From Gigantopelta aegis (Eukaryota; Mollusca; Gastropoda; Neomphalida; Peltospiridae): a DNA stretch of 64,000 nt. The position numbers and the translations under genes are program-made. The notes beneath the pieces were generated by a model. The model searched no databases. It was not told the origin of the DNA and saw only the letters and a list, made by a program, of their open reading frames with translations. How positions within the stretch are numbered: the first letter of the stretch is position 1; each line of letters begins with the position of its first letter. Location: positions 44,670,765 through 44,734,764 of the forward strand of contig NC_054706.1 of assembly GCF_016097555.1 (NCBI RefSeq), in the 5' to 3' direction. Shown in pieces: positions 53,501 to 61,232 of this stretch.

Positions 53501-56388
53501 CACAAAAAATATAACATCCAACTACTATTTTATATACTTGACGAATGGTACTTTTTATTTCTTACATCTTTTAAAACTTAAACTTAATATATTTTCTAAA
53601 ATTGTGAAAAATAAAAACATACTGACCTGTAAACAGTGTTGTCTGCTCAATATAGAACTTGGAACAATTTTGACAGTTGTCGAGGTAAGCAGACAAGTTT
53701 TTGTTTTAATGTGGCAAAGCATAGTAATAACATTAGCTAATTTTGAATTTGAATGATGTATGATCAAATGACGTCAAATGGCATCTCTTTACAATAACAA
53801 TATACTGGGTATATGATGTTTTTGTTTTTAAAATGCTAGAAAATTCCAGTGCAAAATTATTATTGAAAATATTTTGTTTGAGAATTACTAAAGCATCTGA
53901 CTAATTTTTTAAAAATTAACTATTTACAAATAATTGATTTTAAGTGAAATTAAGATAAGATAAATTATATTTATTATCTATGAAACCAAATCAAGGGTGC
54001 GAAAAGTGACTGTCGTCATCCTTAAGGCCCTCTTCTAAGAATTTCTAGTTTCTTTAAATACCTGACTACATTTAAAATTCAAAATGTTAAAAAGTATGAG
54101 AATGTGCAGAGTATTAGAGAATTAGTTATCCTAGAAGATGTTATTTTAGTGTATTTTGTGACTGACCCCCAAAAACCTGTTATTTCCAAGTTCACTCTAA
54201 AAATATTATTATTTCAGTGTATCTGAGGGCTGACCCTGAAACCTGCTATGAGCGAATTAAGTTGAGATCACGAAAAGAAGAAACGTGTGTTCCAATGGTA
54301 TGTTACTTGTGGTATGTTATGTCGGAGGGGCGGGATCTAGCCCAGTAGGTAGAGCGTTCACCTGAGGTGTTGGGGTCATTACCAGACAGACCACCAATAT
54401 CAACATTTTCTGATTTTGTTTTTTGTAACCCACTTTCTTCACTATATATACTATATCCAGATCAAACTGACAATGTCAAAGATGGGTAGCCTTGAATTAT
54501 TGTTTTACTTAATTATATTAGCTGTGCATGTTATTTTATATATATTGCAGTATTTGATAATTTAGAAACAAGAGGCATGCAGTACCTTTGTATTTATGTT
54601 GAATGGAACGCAGGTTTGAAAAAAAAATTAAATAGATTTCATCAGCTATTGTGATTTCTGCATCATCTTAACAACTACGATAAATTACTCTCCTACCTTT
54701 AATTACTGTTTGATTTCCCCCACCTTTTGTCTAGACAGGAATCGTTAAAAAACCATTACAATGAAATAGATTCCAAATACTATAATGTAACGATGTCAGT
54801 TATATGGAATTTGCTGAGATCTCCTAGAACAAAAAAACATGTAATTTTTCGCCATCTGCCATTTTACATTTTTATGCAATACTCTTCAACGGGTGGAAGC
54901 CGCTGAAGTATGTGACATAATTAATATGATGGTCATGATGATTGTCTATACCATAACGCATGTCATGATTACATGACATCCTTCCACCCCTTTTGGATAG
55001 TTTTCCATAAAAAAGCAAAATAGCAGCCTGCATGTTTTTTTTGTCCTAGAAGATTTCAGCGAAATATAGGTGACATAGTTAGCATATAGAATGTTGAATC
55101 TGTGTCATTGCAATGGGTTTTTTTTCACGATTTCTGTCTGGACAAAATGTTGAGGAAATCTAAAGGTAATTAAAGAGAGGAGAGTAATTTAATGTAGTTC
55201 TTAACAATTTAGTTCAGACTTAAGAGGTTAATTAGGTTTTTTTTTGTGAAGCACTGCACTTGCTGAACCTTGGCATCAAAATAAACTAATGGCTATTATT
55301 TTGAAAAATAAGAACTATTCTAGTGGGGAAAGTTAAAAAATATTGAATAGTAACTTTTTTGGAGTCATTAAGTTGGCCCACTTATGAATTGAAATAACCA
55401 GCAGTTGTTTTAATTCAGTTTTGTTTATTTTATTGCAGTCGCTAATTGAAGACTTACACAATCTCCACGAAGAATGGTTAATCAAGCGCATTCCTTTCAA
55501 ACCGCCTGCGCCTGTCCTTGTAAGTAGTTTATCGGATATTAAGGATATTAATTAAAGATATAAAGACTAACCCTTGTTTTTTATTCAGACCTGGGGTGGG
55601 ACGTAGCCCAGTGATAAAGCGTTCGCTTGGTGCGCGGTTGGTACTTGACGCCATATAACCATAAATAAAATGTGTTGAGTGCATCGTTAAATAAAACACT
55701 TCCTTTCCTTTCCTTTGATTCAGACCTGTCTAGTCCCCTACTGGTTCAACCAGAGAGGACTAGGTTTTGTCTCCATCCTTTTGTTTGTCTGTCTGTCCAA
55801 AATCTAGTTTTCTGGATGTTTTTTCACAAAGCCTTAAGATATTGAGCTGAAATTTTGTATAAAGCTTTATCATGTATTGTTATCAAGTTGGACTTTCATG
55901 GTGATTTATTTATTTTTAACAGAGTTATGGCCCTTGCACTTAGGAGATATGAAAACAAATAATTCAGGACTTGTTTTTGCAATGCCTGAAGATACTGAGA
56001 TGAAATTTTCTATACATGTAGCTTTATCATGCCATGTACTGTTAAAGATCTGTTTTTAACTTTCATGGTGATGTACCCATTTTTCACAGAGTTATGGCCC
56101 TTGAATTAGGAGGTACACATTTTTTATAGGCTCGGTAGGAGACATACATGTATTGTTTTTGTAGTACTCTCCAAATACTTGTTTAAGAAAGTCATGGAAA
56201 ATGCCTTAATCATGGAAAGTCATGAAATCTGTATTAACTTAATAAGCTTCAACTGAATTAATGAAGACTGCATGTTATAAATATAAGCATATTTTGTATT
56301 GTAGGTATTGGATGCAAACAATGAATATGAGAAAATGACAACCGTTTATGAAGACAAGAAACAAGAAATTCTCTGTGGTTATGAATAA
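28019..56388 (+). CDS. TK2: Thymidine kinase 2 / deoxynucleoside kinase, mitochondrial type (10 coding exons)
   Basis: Phosphorylates deoxyribonucleosides (thymidine and deoxycytidine in TK2; broader in insect dNK) with ATP for dNTP salvage. Ten exons join in phase into about 302 aa. Residues 1-94 form a basic leader ([20 protein letters not shown].., [10 protein letters not shown]) fitting a mitochondrial presequence plus linker. The kinase core starts with the P-loop GNIGSGKT (99-106), the probable catalytic Glu in SVLEPVEQW (123), the substrate-side ERS motif (175-177), FVEND, the LTEWFNWLL helix, [16 protein letters not shown], the lid arginines RSRKEE (238-243) and LHEEWLI (257-263). Order and spacing match human TK2 (265 aa) closely. 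All catalytic positions I can check are intact, so the gene should be functional. Its introns are large and transposon-rich. The first exon is the least certain part. Confidence 0.9.
28478..29010. mobile_element. Foldback element with TTTCGCCC-type arrays in TK2 intron 1
   Basis: Left motifs are GTTGTTTCGCCCTGAAACC, ATTTCGAACCC, GTTTTGCCC and GTCCCGTTCACCC. The right cluster is inverted: AGGGCGAAACGACCC, GGGGGCGTAATGAC, GATCGAAACAACACGGGCGA. About 530 bp and non-coding, with a poly(C) run at about 28609. It begins about 240 bp after the TK2 exon 1 donor. Confidence 0.5.
29333..29848. mobile_element. Possible solo LTR, about 0.5 kb
   Basis: Fossil. Begins TGTGATAGG and ends CCTGTTACA (imperfect inverted TG..CA ends), with a promoter-like stretch and AATAAA signals in the order expected for an LTR. 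No clear target duplication and no internal genes. Family uncertain (BEL or gypsy). Confidence 0.35.
29849..30826. other. TK2 intron 1, AT-rich stretch
   Basis: No recognised element. A 130-codon minus-strand open frame (30433-30825) is hydrophobic and lacks homology I can name; treated as non-coding. Confidence 0.4.
30827..32887. mobile_element. hAT-like element with CAGTGCTCTACAAAGC ends
   Basis: CAGTGCTCTACAAAGC at the left is repeated in inverse at the right (GCTTTGTAGAGCACTG). CAACC flanks both sides. Next to each end lie GGCGACTAAAA motifs (ATGGCGACTAAAAAAATTCC; GGCGACTAAAATATTATAC). About 2.06 kb, no transposase detected. Same end style as 2578-4323. Confidence 0.7.
32948..33612. mobile_element. 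CAGGGTTTCTGCC-family MITE, split by an insertion
   Basis: CAGTAATGATAAGAGTAATT (32957 on) and GTTTAACTTAAACAAATAAT are followed after the insertion by ATCTGCAAAACAATTTGGGT and GCCATACCCGTTTTACCCTC, ending TGGCAGAAACCCTG. The order equals that at 25690-25812, which lacks the insertion. Confidence 0.7.
33018..33554. mobile_element. Small hAT-like insertion (AGTGTT ends) with GGTATCCC motifs
   Basis: Ends AGTGTTCACAATT and (inverse) AGTGTTTGAGATTA. ATCTGC is repeated on both sides. Internal motifs GTATCCCAGTTGG, GGTATCCCACCCGAG, GGTATCCCGGTGGG and GGTATCCTCAGG occur near both ends. Confidence 0.6.
33610..34590. repeat. Dispersed ~600-bp repeat, copy 2 of 3 (split by a SINE)
   Basis: Matches copy 1 (6780-7365) and copy 3 (34795-35553) in order, including the CGCCATTTTGCACTGT and GCTGAAGAATGTCAACATTA blocks, and resumes after the SINE at 34015-34415 with AATCTCTTCACAACA. 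Confidence 0.75.
34015..34415 (+). repeat. tRNA-derived SINE, full length, 9-bp TSD
   Basis: The head ACCGGCCTCGGTGGCATCAT carries an A box and GGTATTGGGTTCGGATCCCA a B box. The usual body and the tail GTCGTTAAATAAAACAAAC follow. TTTAATCTC at 34006-34014 and 34416-34424 is the target duplication. It was inserted into the dispersed repeat. Confidence 0.88.
34795..35553. repeat. Dispersed ~600-bp repeat, copy 3 of 3
   Basis: Same blocks as copies 1 and 2, lying directly after copy 2 in the same orientation. It ends GTTCGTGGTTACTCAAGGATA, where copy 1 has GCGGTTACTCGAGGATA. Confidence 0.75.
35837..36665. repeat. Six ~145-bp subterminal repeats (left arm)
   Basis: TTAATTAGCA..GAGTAC recurs at about 35837, 35978, 36121, 36271, 36414 and 36558. 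Units share CATTCTTAAGTGTCA and CTCCTGTACTTAGTCCACTT. Alternate units resemble each other more, giving a ~300-bp higher-order period. The mirrored set lies at about 40400-41090 in the right arm. Confidence 0.85.
37632..38115 (-). pseudogene. Nuclease-like (FEN1/XPG-like?) C-terminal segment, left arm
   Basis: The minus strand shows [48 protein letters not shown] and [19 protein letters not shown]. Related frames occur in many invertebrate genomes as uncharacterised proteins. The acidic triad pattern (E-A-D, then a D/T-rich strand, then [12 protein letters not shown]) recalls the catalytic core and helix-hairpin region of FEN1/XPG nucleases; this is my inference, not a search result. Reading is spread over more than one frame, so the copy is degraded. 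Its upstream half continues into the spacer. Confidence 0.5.
38453..38656 (-). pseudogene. N-terminal segment of the same protein, in the spacer
   Basis: Reads [20 protein letters not shown], then [20 protein letters not shown] and [10 protein letters not shown]. In the uncharacterised protein family with the HEEADT motif, a segment of the type YPLxPxPxSLxxxDGxxxKTxK precedes the nuclease-like part, so this fits as the upstream half of the left-arm copy. Present once only; it has no mirror in the right arm. Confidence 0.4.
38984..39436 (+). pseudogene. Nuclease-like C-terminal segment, right arm (mirror copy)
   Basis: The plus-strand frame reads [78 protein letters not shown]. It is the inverted duplicate of 37632-38115 but keeps an extra internal stretch ([18 protein letters not shown]) lost from the left copy. 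It lacks about 90 bp present on the left, just inside the arm (between CAGTTCCTGGCA and AAAGTTGTAGATGG). Not an intact gene: the N-terminal half is missing. Confidence 0.5.
41365..41425 (-). mobile_element. CAGGGTTTCTGCC-family MITE end (uninterrupted comparator)
   Basis: On the minus strand CCAGGGTTTTAGCCAGAGGG, TAAAATTATGTACCCTAAAA, TCTTGGAAGTTAATGG. This preserves across one continuous stretch the sequence that is split by the insertion at 8231-8905. Confidence 0.65.
41670..41791. mobile_element. Hairpin MITE (CACCAGGGCTCCATTCCA ends)
   Basis: The left arm CCATTCCATGAAGCGATCTT..CTAAGATCACC is the inverse of the right GGTGATCTTAG..CTAAGATCGCTTTGTGGAAC. About 120 bp. Elements with CGTTCCACGAAGCGATCTTA-type ends are common in marine invertebrates. 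Confidence 0.8.
41885..42117. repeat. 44-bp tandem repeat, 5 copies
   Basis: Units of AAAATTACTGTCAGTGGGGA, GTTTCGCCCATAGCAATTCA, TTTC; the TCAG word recurs at 41897, 41941, 41985, 42029 and 42073, exactly 44 bp apart. Nearly identical units mean recent expansion. In TK2 intron 1, about 600 bp before exon 2. Confidence 0.95.
42701..42759 (+). CDS. TK2: TK2 coding exon 2
   Basis: Acceptor GGTTTTTTAG, donor GTAAGT at 42760. Read in the only frame that fits exon 3, it gives [20 protein letters not shown] linker just before the P-loop strand; the frame is set by the downstream exon. Confidence 0.75.
42903..44190 (-). mobile_element. Tc1-like transposon, full ends, internally deleted transposase
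   Basis: The ~30-bp TIRs TATATATACTCTTCAAAA(GA)AGAAACGCAAAA match at all but one or two positions, in a TA-rich target. On the minus strand, 43443-43916 encodes the paired HTH region ([52 protein letters not shown]). 43082-43411 encodes [34 protein letters not shown]. The part that should carry the first catalytic Asp (FSDESRF) and GGSVMVWAGI is absent, so about 70-80 codons are deleted between the two. It could move only with a transposase supplied in trans. The high GC of the coding part contrasts with the host intron and suggests a fairly recent arrival. Confidence 0.92.
44502..44570. repeat. (TA)n(TG)n microsatellite
   Basis: A TA run from about 44502 to 44536 is followed by a TG run to about 44568. 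Other TA runs are at 41318, 59286 and 61675. Confidence 0.9.
45045..45119 (+). CDS. TK2: TK2 coding exon 3 (P-loop)
   Basis: Acceptor TTTGCAG, donor GTATTA. Encodes [17 protein letters not shown].. to SSHVE; the Walker A motif GNIGSGKT binds the ATP phosphates. Confidence 0.93.
45711..46020 (-). repeat. tRNA-derived SINE (minus), degraded, in TK2 intron 3
   Basis: GTTTAACAACAACACTAGAG, ATCTTTTATATGCC and GGTATACCAGTCATGGTG read in reverse order as the family body; the head ends at about 46020. Confidence 0.75.
46282..46335 (+). CDS. TK2: TK2 coding exon 4
   Basis: Acceptor CATTTTAG, donor GTAAAG. Encodes [18 protein letters not shown]; its Glu corresponds to the catalytic base of the dNK family (TEPV..W in TK2). 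Confidence 0.93.
46388..46627 (-). repeat. Second SINE family (minus) in TK2 intron 4
   Basis: The minus-strand start AACCGGCCTTGGTGGTGTTG is a tRNA-like head, but the body differs from the main family (GTCCTGGGCACACACCTCAG, GCTATCTGGGCTCTGTCCAG in plus orientation). Head shared, body different. Confidence 0.7.
47071..47345 (+). pseudogene. THAP-domain fragment
   Basis: Reads [38 protein letters not shown], stop, then in the same frame [16 protein letters not shown] and [15 protein letters not shown]. It has the C-x4-C..W..C-x2-H layout of a THAP DNA-binding zinc finger (with the final P-rich signature), which occurs in P-element-type transposases and in host THAP proteins. Two in-frame stops make it a pseudogene. 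Confidence 0.6.
48339..48503 (-). pseudogene. Short N-terminal-like frame (..PYQFEL) facing the THAP fragment
   Basis: The minus strand reads [20 protein letters not shown].. to [12 protein letters not shown] then stop, 54 aa. An acidic N-terminus ending in PYxFEP is familiar from mobile-element-associated proteins of marine invertebrates. Weak evidence. Confidence 0.3.
48965..49054 (+). CDS. TK2: TK2 coding exon 5
   Basis: Acceptor TATTTTAG, donor GTGAGT. Encodes [19 protein letters not shown].. to HKAPH, matching the GLMYHDASRWGLTLQTY region of TK2. Confidence 0.93.
49595..49895 (+). repeat. tRNA-derived SINE, headless, in TK2 intron 5
   Basis: GGGCCCATTGGGCTATTTCT.. to GTCGTTAAACAAAACAAAAT with the family body between. 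Serves as the uninterrupted comparator for the copy split at 12870-17330. Confidence 0.8.
50000..50073 (+). CDS. TK2: TK2 coding exon 6
   Basis: Acceptor CTTTTAG, donor GTAAGT. Encodes [20 protein letters not shown]..; ERS is the conserved Arg loop that contacts substrate and phosphates. Ends in phase 2. Confidence 0.93.
50423..51314. mobile_element. TIR element (TACTGTAGAATACTTTATTT ends) nested in the palindrome
   Basis: TACTGTAGAATACTTTATTT at the left is inverted at the right (AAATAAAGTATTCTACAGTA). Near the ends, copies of TTATTTTCGCGTGGAAT recur in both orientations. AATTTGA flanks both sides (50416-50422, 51315-51321). About 890 bp, non-coding. The mirror arm at 52275-52310 lacks it. 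Confidence 0.8.
52602..52992 (+). repeat. tRNA-derived SINE, full length, 14-bp TSD
   Basis: The target duplication TAGTCAGAAGGTTA (52588-52601 and 52993-53006) flanks the head GACCGGCCTCTGTGGCGTCA, the standard body, and the tail GTCGTTAAATAAAACATTTT with CTTTC repeats. It is the best-preserved copy and the youngest insertion at this locus. Confidence 0.93.
53278..53366 (+). CDS. TK2: TK2 coding exon 7
   Basis: Acceptor TTTTTACAG, donor GTAGGG. Encodes (N)[19 protein letters not shown].. to KVDLI; the TEWFNWLL helix is diagnostic for the family. Confidence 0.93.
54218..54297 (+). CDS. TK2: TK2 coding exon 8 (lid)
   Basis: Acceptor ATTATTTCAG, donor GTATGT. Encodes (V)[18 protein letters not shown].. 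with the Arg-rich ATP lid. Confidence 0.94.
54327..54397 (+). repeat. SINE head fragment
   Basis: GGGGCGGGATCTAGCCCAGT, AGGTAGAGCGTTCACCTGAG resembles the tRNA-like head (A box TAGCCCAGTAGGTAGAGC). The body is absent. Confidence 0.5.
55439..55519 (+). CDS. TK2: TK2 coding exon 9
   Basis: Acceptor TTATTGCAG, donor GTAAGT. Encodes [20 protein letters not shown].. to PPAPVL; HEEWLI is shared with TK2. Confidence 0.94.
55594..55717 (+). repeat. SINE with internal deletion, 11-bp TSD
   Basis: The head GGGACGTAGCCCAGTGATAA to GCGCGGTTGGT joins straight to ACTTGACGCCATATAACCAT and the tail. ATTCAGACCTG at 55583-55593 and 55718-55728 is the target duplication, so the deletion predates or accompanied insertion. 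Confidence 0.88.
55745..56140. repeat. Direct repeat (~160-bp units) in TK2 intron 9
   Basis: GAAATTTTGTATAAAGCTTT..TTTCATGGTGAT..ACAGAGTTATGGCCCTTG occurs twice (about 55850-55945 and 56003-56110). A widespread type of dispersed repeat in molluscs as far as I recall; class unknown. Confidence 0.6.
56305..56388 (+). CDS. TK2: TK2 terminal coding exon 10
   Basis: Acceptor GTATTGTAG. Encodes [20 protein letters not shown].. to LCGYE and TAA at 56386-56388. No AATAAA precedes the hAT-like element starting at 56496, so the 3' UTR probably runs into or past it. Confidence 0.92.
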   Translation, partial: VLDANNEYEKMTTVYEDKKQEILCGYE

Positions 56389-56495
56389 TGGACAAGTTCA
56401 TTTTATATTAGTCTTGTACATTTATGTAAATAGAAACGGGTATTAGAAAATATGGACATGTTGTGTATTTTAATTTTGTTTATTTAATACTTAAT

Positions 56496-57651
56496 CAGTG
56501 TTCTCGCTGCTCCATTTAAGCAGGGCGGCCTGCCCCGCTATTGCATTTTGCCACCCTCCTTTTACGTTGTCCGCCCTCCTTTATTTTTCTGCGCCCCTCT
56601 TTATTTTTCAGCACCCTACTATATTTTCCAGCACCTATCTCCGCTATTTCCAAGTGCACACTTTTTTCCACACAAAAAACCACAAAAACAAGATCAGTCT
56701 GCACTGGACATCAAAGAAAACAAGCAGCATTGTGTACCAAAAAGCAATTGACGAAACATTTATGACAGTTACCGTACAATGTAATTTAACAGTATTTTTA
56801 ACAGCCTGTATTTTGTCCCATACCTGTATCCATTTGTATGTTTAATACAAACAAGAAAAGTTATATTTTATTTGAGCAATAAAAACATTTTTATTTTTTA
56901 CGGATTCGGCAATCTCTGATTGAAAAAAAACCCAACTCACTTATTTGTCGCCAAATTTGTTACGTGATCAGAACTGTCATTCTGTCTTTTGTTTCCACTA
57001 ACTATCGTCTGATATTTTGTCCTCAATTGCAGATATAATTGGTTGTAACTGATGATTTTTACTTTCTGTCATTTCCGTCATTCTGTTTATTCAGCAGTTC
57101 TTTATAAAATATTATAAACTTAATTTTGGGGGGATATCACTGCTTATAAAAACAACGGAAGTGGTAGTGTTTATCATTAAAATAATTTATCTTGGGTGCC
57201 AAATAATATATACACTGTACAAAAACGAAACTACTTTTTATCAGCTGGCGATCGATTCATTCGATGAAGATGGAAATAACAAAAAATGTATCCGACATTA
57301 GGGGATCACTTTACAAACATCTTTATTGTTTTTCATATATCTTGAAATCTTTATTAAAAATAATAATATTAAAACTTTGATCGGTTCAGCAAAACCGGAA
57401 CTGCCCGTGAATGTCAGACCGATAACATCTTCGGTACGATTAAAAGACGAGTCTGCTTGTATTCCATATAAACCATTTTGCACTTTTTTGTAGGCAAAAT
57501 AAGAAGTATGTTTTTCCACAAAGTCAACCAACACAACAATATGGTAACCAAGCCTTTTTTTTTCTTCTTTTTTTTTGCTTGTTTATTGTGGGGGTTTTTT
57601 AATGGTGTGGCACCGCATGGCCACCCTCCTTTCATCCAACTGGGAATACTG
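56496..57651. mobile_element. hAT-like non-autonomous element downstream of TK2
   Basis: Ends CAGTGTTCTCGCTG and (inverse) CAGTATTCCCAGTTG, both followed by GGGTGGCC- or GGGCGGCC-type sequence. ACTTAAT at 56489-56495 and 57652-57658 is the probable duplication. CCACCCTCCTTT occurs near both ends. About 1.16 kb, no transposase. It begins 107 bp after the TK2 stop codon. Confidence 0.65.
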
Positions 57652-58701
57652 ACTTAATGTCAGTTTATTTTGTGAGCATCATTTTGAATTGTGAAGAAGG
57701 GTGCATTTGTGTCTTGGGATTATGTTTTAACCAGTGTTTTACTAGTGGTGTGTCTGTGTGTACAGTGGCCTGAATGACATTGTAGTTTGCTACTTAACAT
57801 TAAGTCTTTTTAAAAACTGAAAATATTTTTTGTTTTGAAAATCTTGGAATGCCATTTTTATTGGCACATTATCAACTAACCTCTAATTGCATACCCCCAC
57901 TCAAATGCAACCGAAACTAAAGCCCAGAATGAAAGGATGGCTTGGATTAAACATGAACAAAGAAAAAGACATCCAGATCATAACAGAGCAGGAGAAAAGA
58001 TGAGGTTATCACAGGTCTGAAAAGATGAGGTTATCACAGATCTTAGGATCTCAGGATAATATTGACACAAGTGAAATTCGAGCCAGTGATTGAATGTTCA
58101 GACCAGTCCATTGAAAAGGGGGAGGAAATGTAACCATGACAGGTGTGTAACAAATAGGTGAACGTTAATCTGAATGTGAAGGGCTGTTTGAAAACAAAGT
58201 GCTTTGCAGTATTTGTGTGCAGTTTATAATACTAACACCAACAGTGAAAACTCATTTAAAGACTATTTTGCCTTTAAAATGATCTTTGTAATGTTTGATT
58301 TTGAAATTAGTATTTAAAAACATTCTCAAAATAATAAGAATTCATTTAAGTTTGGGTTTTTTAATGATTGTGAAAAATCAGGGCTCAGGGTTGAGAATTT
58401 GTTACCTACAGCAATTTTGAATGATTTTTTTGGCATACGCAAAATTAAAAACAAATTATTATTTCTATAACTGATGGCAATAATTTTTATTCAGCAGCTA
58501 TTGCTAAAAACCTTATATACAGTAATTCATATCACAACTACTGCATCGCCCTTGGTAGCGCTGTTAAGTTTGAGCTCCAGTGGAAAATCCCCAGAGGGGA
58601 TATTTAGAATTTTGAATGTATGAAATTTTGTTAAAATTTAAATTAGAGTTGCTGCTAAAACGGCCTGCAGTGTCTTTGATACTTTTGTCCTCAACTTTTC
58701 T
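57652..58701. other. TK2 3' flank / possible 3' UTR
   Basis: AT-rich, no element or gene recognised. Confidence 0.4.
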
Positions 58702-59025
58702 TCTTTGGCAATTAAGTGCAATGATATACTTTTTGTGTTTGTTTAGTAGACTAGTTAAAAGTTGGTGCTATTCAATTAAGAACAAATATGTTAAGGAAAT
58801 GGGTATTTGATATTTTTCTGTTTGTTAAAGAGAGAGATTTTAATTTTAATTATGAGTTTAGTATCTTTGGCAATTAAGTGCAATGATATACTTTTTATGT
58901 TTGTTTAGTAGACTAGTTAAAAGTTGGTGCTATTCAATGAAGAACAAATATGTTACGGAAATAGGTATTTGATATTTTTCTGTTTGTTAAAGAGAGAGAT
59001 TTTAATTTTAATTATGAGTTTAGTA
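58702..59025. repeat. 162-bp tandem duplication
   Basis: TCTTTGGCAATTAAGTGCAA starts at 58702 and 58864; the two 162-bp units differ at only a few bases. Confidence 0.95.
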
Positions 59026-59279
59026 TCTGTATTAAAGGTAGTCTCATGGCAGATATCCTAGTAAAGAAAGTCACACCGATTACAGGACTTCAAAAGTACA
59101 TTGTGTACATTTTCCTCTTCAGCTAATATCCACTACCATAAATCATTTTTAGAATTAAACTAAAAACAAATGGTGTGTATCTGGTAACCTGAATGACCCT
59201 AATTTTGACCACTAACTCGAAACGTTTTACAGGCAAACATTTTAAAAATGTTTTTTAATGAATTTTCAATTGGATTATG

Positions 59280-59317
<38 letters not shown>

Positions 59318-59873
59318 AAAGAAAAAAAACATTCCTACCCTAAGTGTTGTGGGCATGTTACCAGAAACACTTTTTTTCTCTCTTTTTTTTATGGCCTTAG
59401 CTATAAATGAACGAATAAAGAAGTTTTCCTGATATATATTTATGGCTATGTGGCCATACTACAAAATATTAATATAAAGTGGGATGTTATAACTATGCAG
59501 CTGATTGAATAAAGTGTGATAATTTAACTATATATTTTCAAATAATATGCTATTGGCCCATTTAACAAGTCAACTGCCATGCGACAACCTTTAAAAACAG
59601 TTGAAATGGAGCAGATGAAACACAAGCAGGGTGGAAGTCTGGAACTGATCGTGGATTATTTTTAATGTTGTCAATGCATTTTATATGATGTAGAGTACTG
59701 TTTTTTATATATACATAGTTCTTATACCAAATAAAACTGCCGAATGTATAAAGAGACCGGAAAGCCAGAACAATTGCGGTGTGACTTTATATCATTTGTG
59801 CAATTGTCAAAAGGAATGTCCTGTTTCAATGTATCTACTGTATTAAAACCATCAGTTTAACAGTATGATGTGC

Positions 59874-59879
59874 AATAAA
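59874..59879 (+). terminator. Candidate polyadenylation signal for TK2
   Basis: AATAAA in GTGCAATAAAATCTCATG. Other candidates are near 59508 and 59729. If used, the TK2 3' UTR would be about 3.5 kb and include the hAT-like element. Confidence 0.3.
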
Positions 59880-60472
59880 ATCTCATGAATATACAGGTGT
59901 TTTTTTTTATATAATACTGGATGTAACCCATGCTATGCATGTACACATGACTGTCCCCCTAAAATAGATCGCTGTGTAGATAGCCAGCCCTAATTAGCCA
60001 AGGCTATGTACATGGTTGCTGGGAATATATCCACTTCTGTGTTGTTACAAAGATGACGGTCTCCATTACAATTCAATTTTTATTTAGCACTATTTGTATG
60101 GTAGATGACTGGACCAGAGCGCAAAACAATCTGGGAAATGTGGCACTGAGTAATTACGAGTAAGGCAGTTGGCAGTGCAAATAAATTGGGGAAACATTAA
60201 AAAGCCTTGCATACTGTGTTATAGATTGCGCAAAATGGATTATTTGTCCAATCTGTGGTATGTTAGACAACATGAAAATGTCACTTTGTTGAGGTGTATG
60301 CTCATGACTGAACCTTACATGAATAGAAGCTTAAAGATTAAATGAAAAAGGCTTTGTAAGGTCTTTCAATTAATTCAAGTCACACTGTGCAGAACTCATT
60401 TAAATCTAAACCATTTTATGTCTTGTCTAAAAATGCAGTTGCCCATTGGCAATAATGTGCTCAGATACATAA

Positions 60473-60632
60473 GGTGTATTCTAACCGACCGCGAGCGATC
60501 ATTTTAGAAATCATTAATTTTAATCACCATATCCTAACCACACACTATGGCCTGACGGATAAATGTGTCCAGTTAGGATACAATTGAAATTGATGATTTC
60601 TAAAATAATCACCCGCGGCTGGTTAGGATACA
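60473..60632. mobile_element. ~160-bp hairpin MITE (same family as 19569-19728)
   Basis: GTATTCTAACCGACCGCGAG, ATTTTAGAAATCATTAATTT at the left; inverse at the right. An inner TATCCTAACC/GTTAGGATA pair is present as in the other copy. Confidence 0.8.
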
Positions 60633-61098
60633 GCTTGAGATAGAAATTCCACAGGGATGGTGTGTTTATTCCAGTCTGCAACAAATGGAATATCAAAATC
60701 GTAGTACATTATTGGTAATGAAGTTCTTATAAAAGCTTGACTTATTGAAAAATAAAAAGCTAACGTGTGACAGCTTCCCCTCTCACCTATAATTCTTACA
60801 CGCCCATTGGAGAACACCGTGCTTTATTTTTGGTTACACATTGTTAACACATGTATGTGTGTCAACAATTTCAAGACATATGACTGGCTGCTCCTAGGTG
60901 ATGACCAGGTCGCCAATGCCCTATATCCATTGAAAAACACACCATGGAAATCGATTACCGTTTGACATATAGTTAACCTGACAATCATGAGTCTGTGACG
61001 TGCAAGTCAGCTACAAGTACAAAGGATTGTAAATAACTTTTAGTCGAAAAAGATGTTAAAATTTGCTTAAACCCTGGTTCTTTGAGGATATTGAAGAA

Positions 61099-61232
61099 AG
61101 AATAATACATTCGTGTTTGTTAGATACCATTTATCTCACAACTCGTTTAAAAACAAATCAAACCTGCTATCACGTGTTAGATACAACTGGTGAGATTAAT
61201 GGTATCTAACGGCCACTTGTGTATTATTCTCT
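61099..61232. mobile_element. Hairpin MITE (GAATAATACA..GTTAGATACC arms)
   Basis: The left GTTAGATACCATTTATCTCA (61119 on) is the inverse of TGAGATTAATGGTATCTAAC (to 61210). Flanking GAATAATACA is also inverted outside, with about 10 unmatched bases between on each side. Confidence 0.75.
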
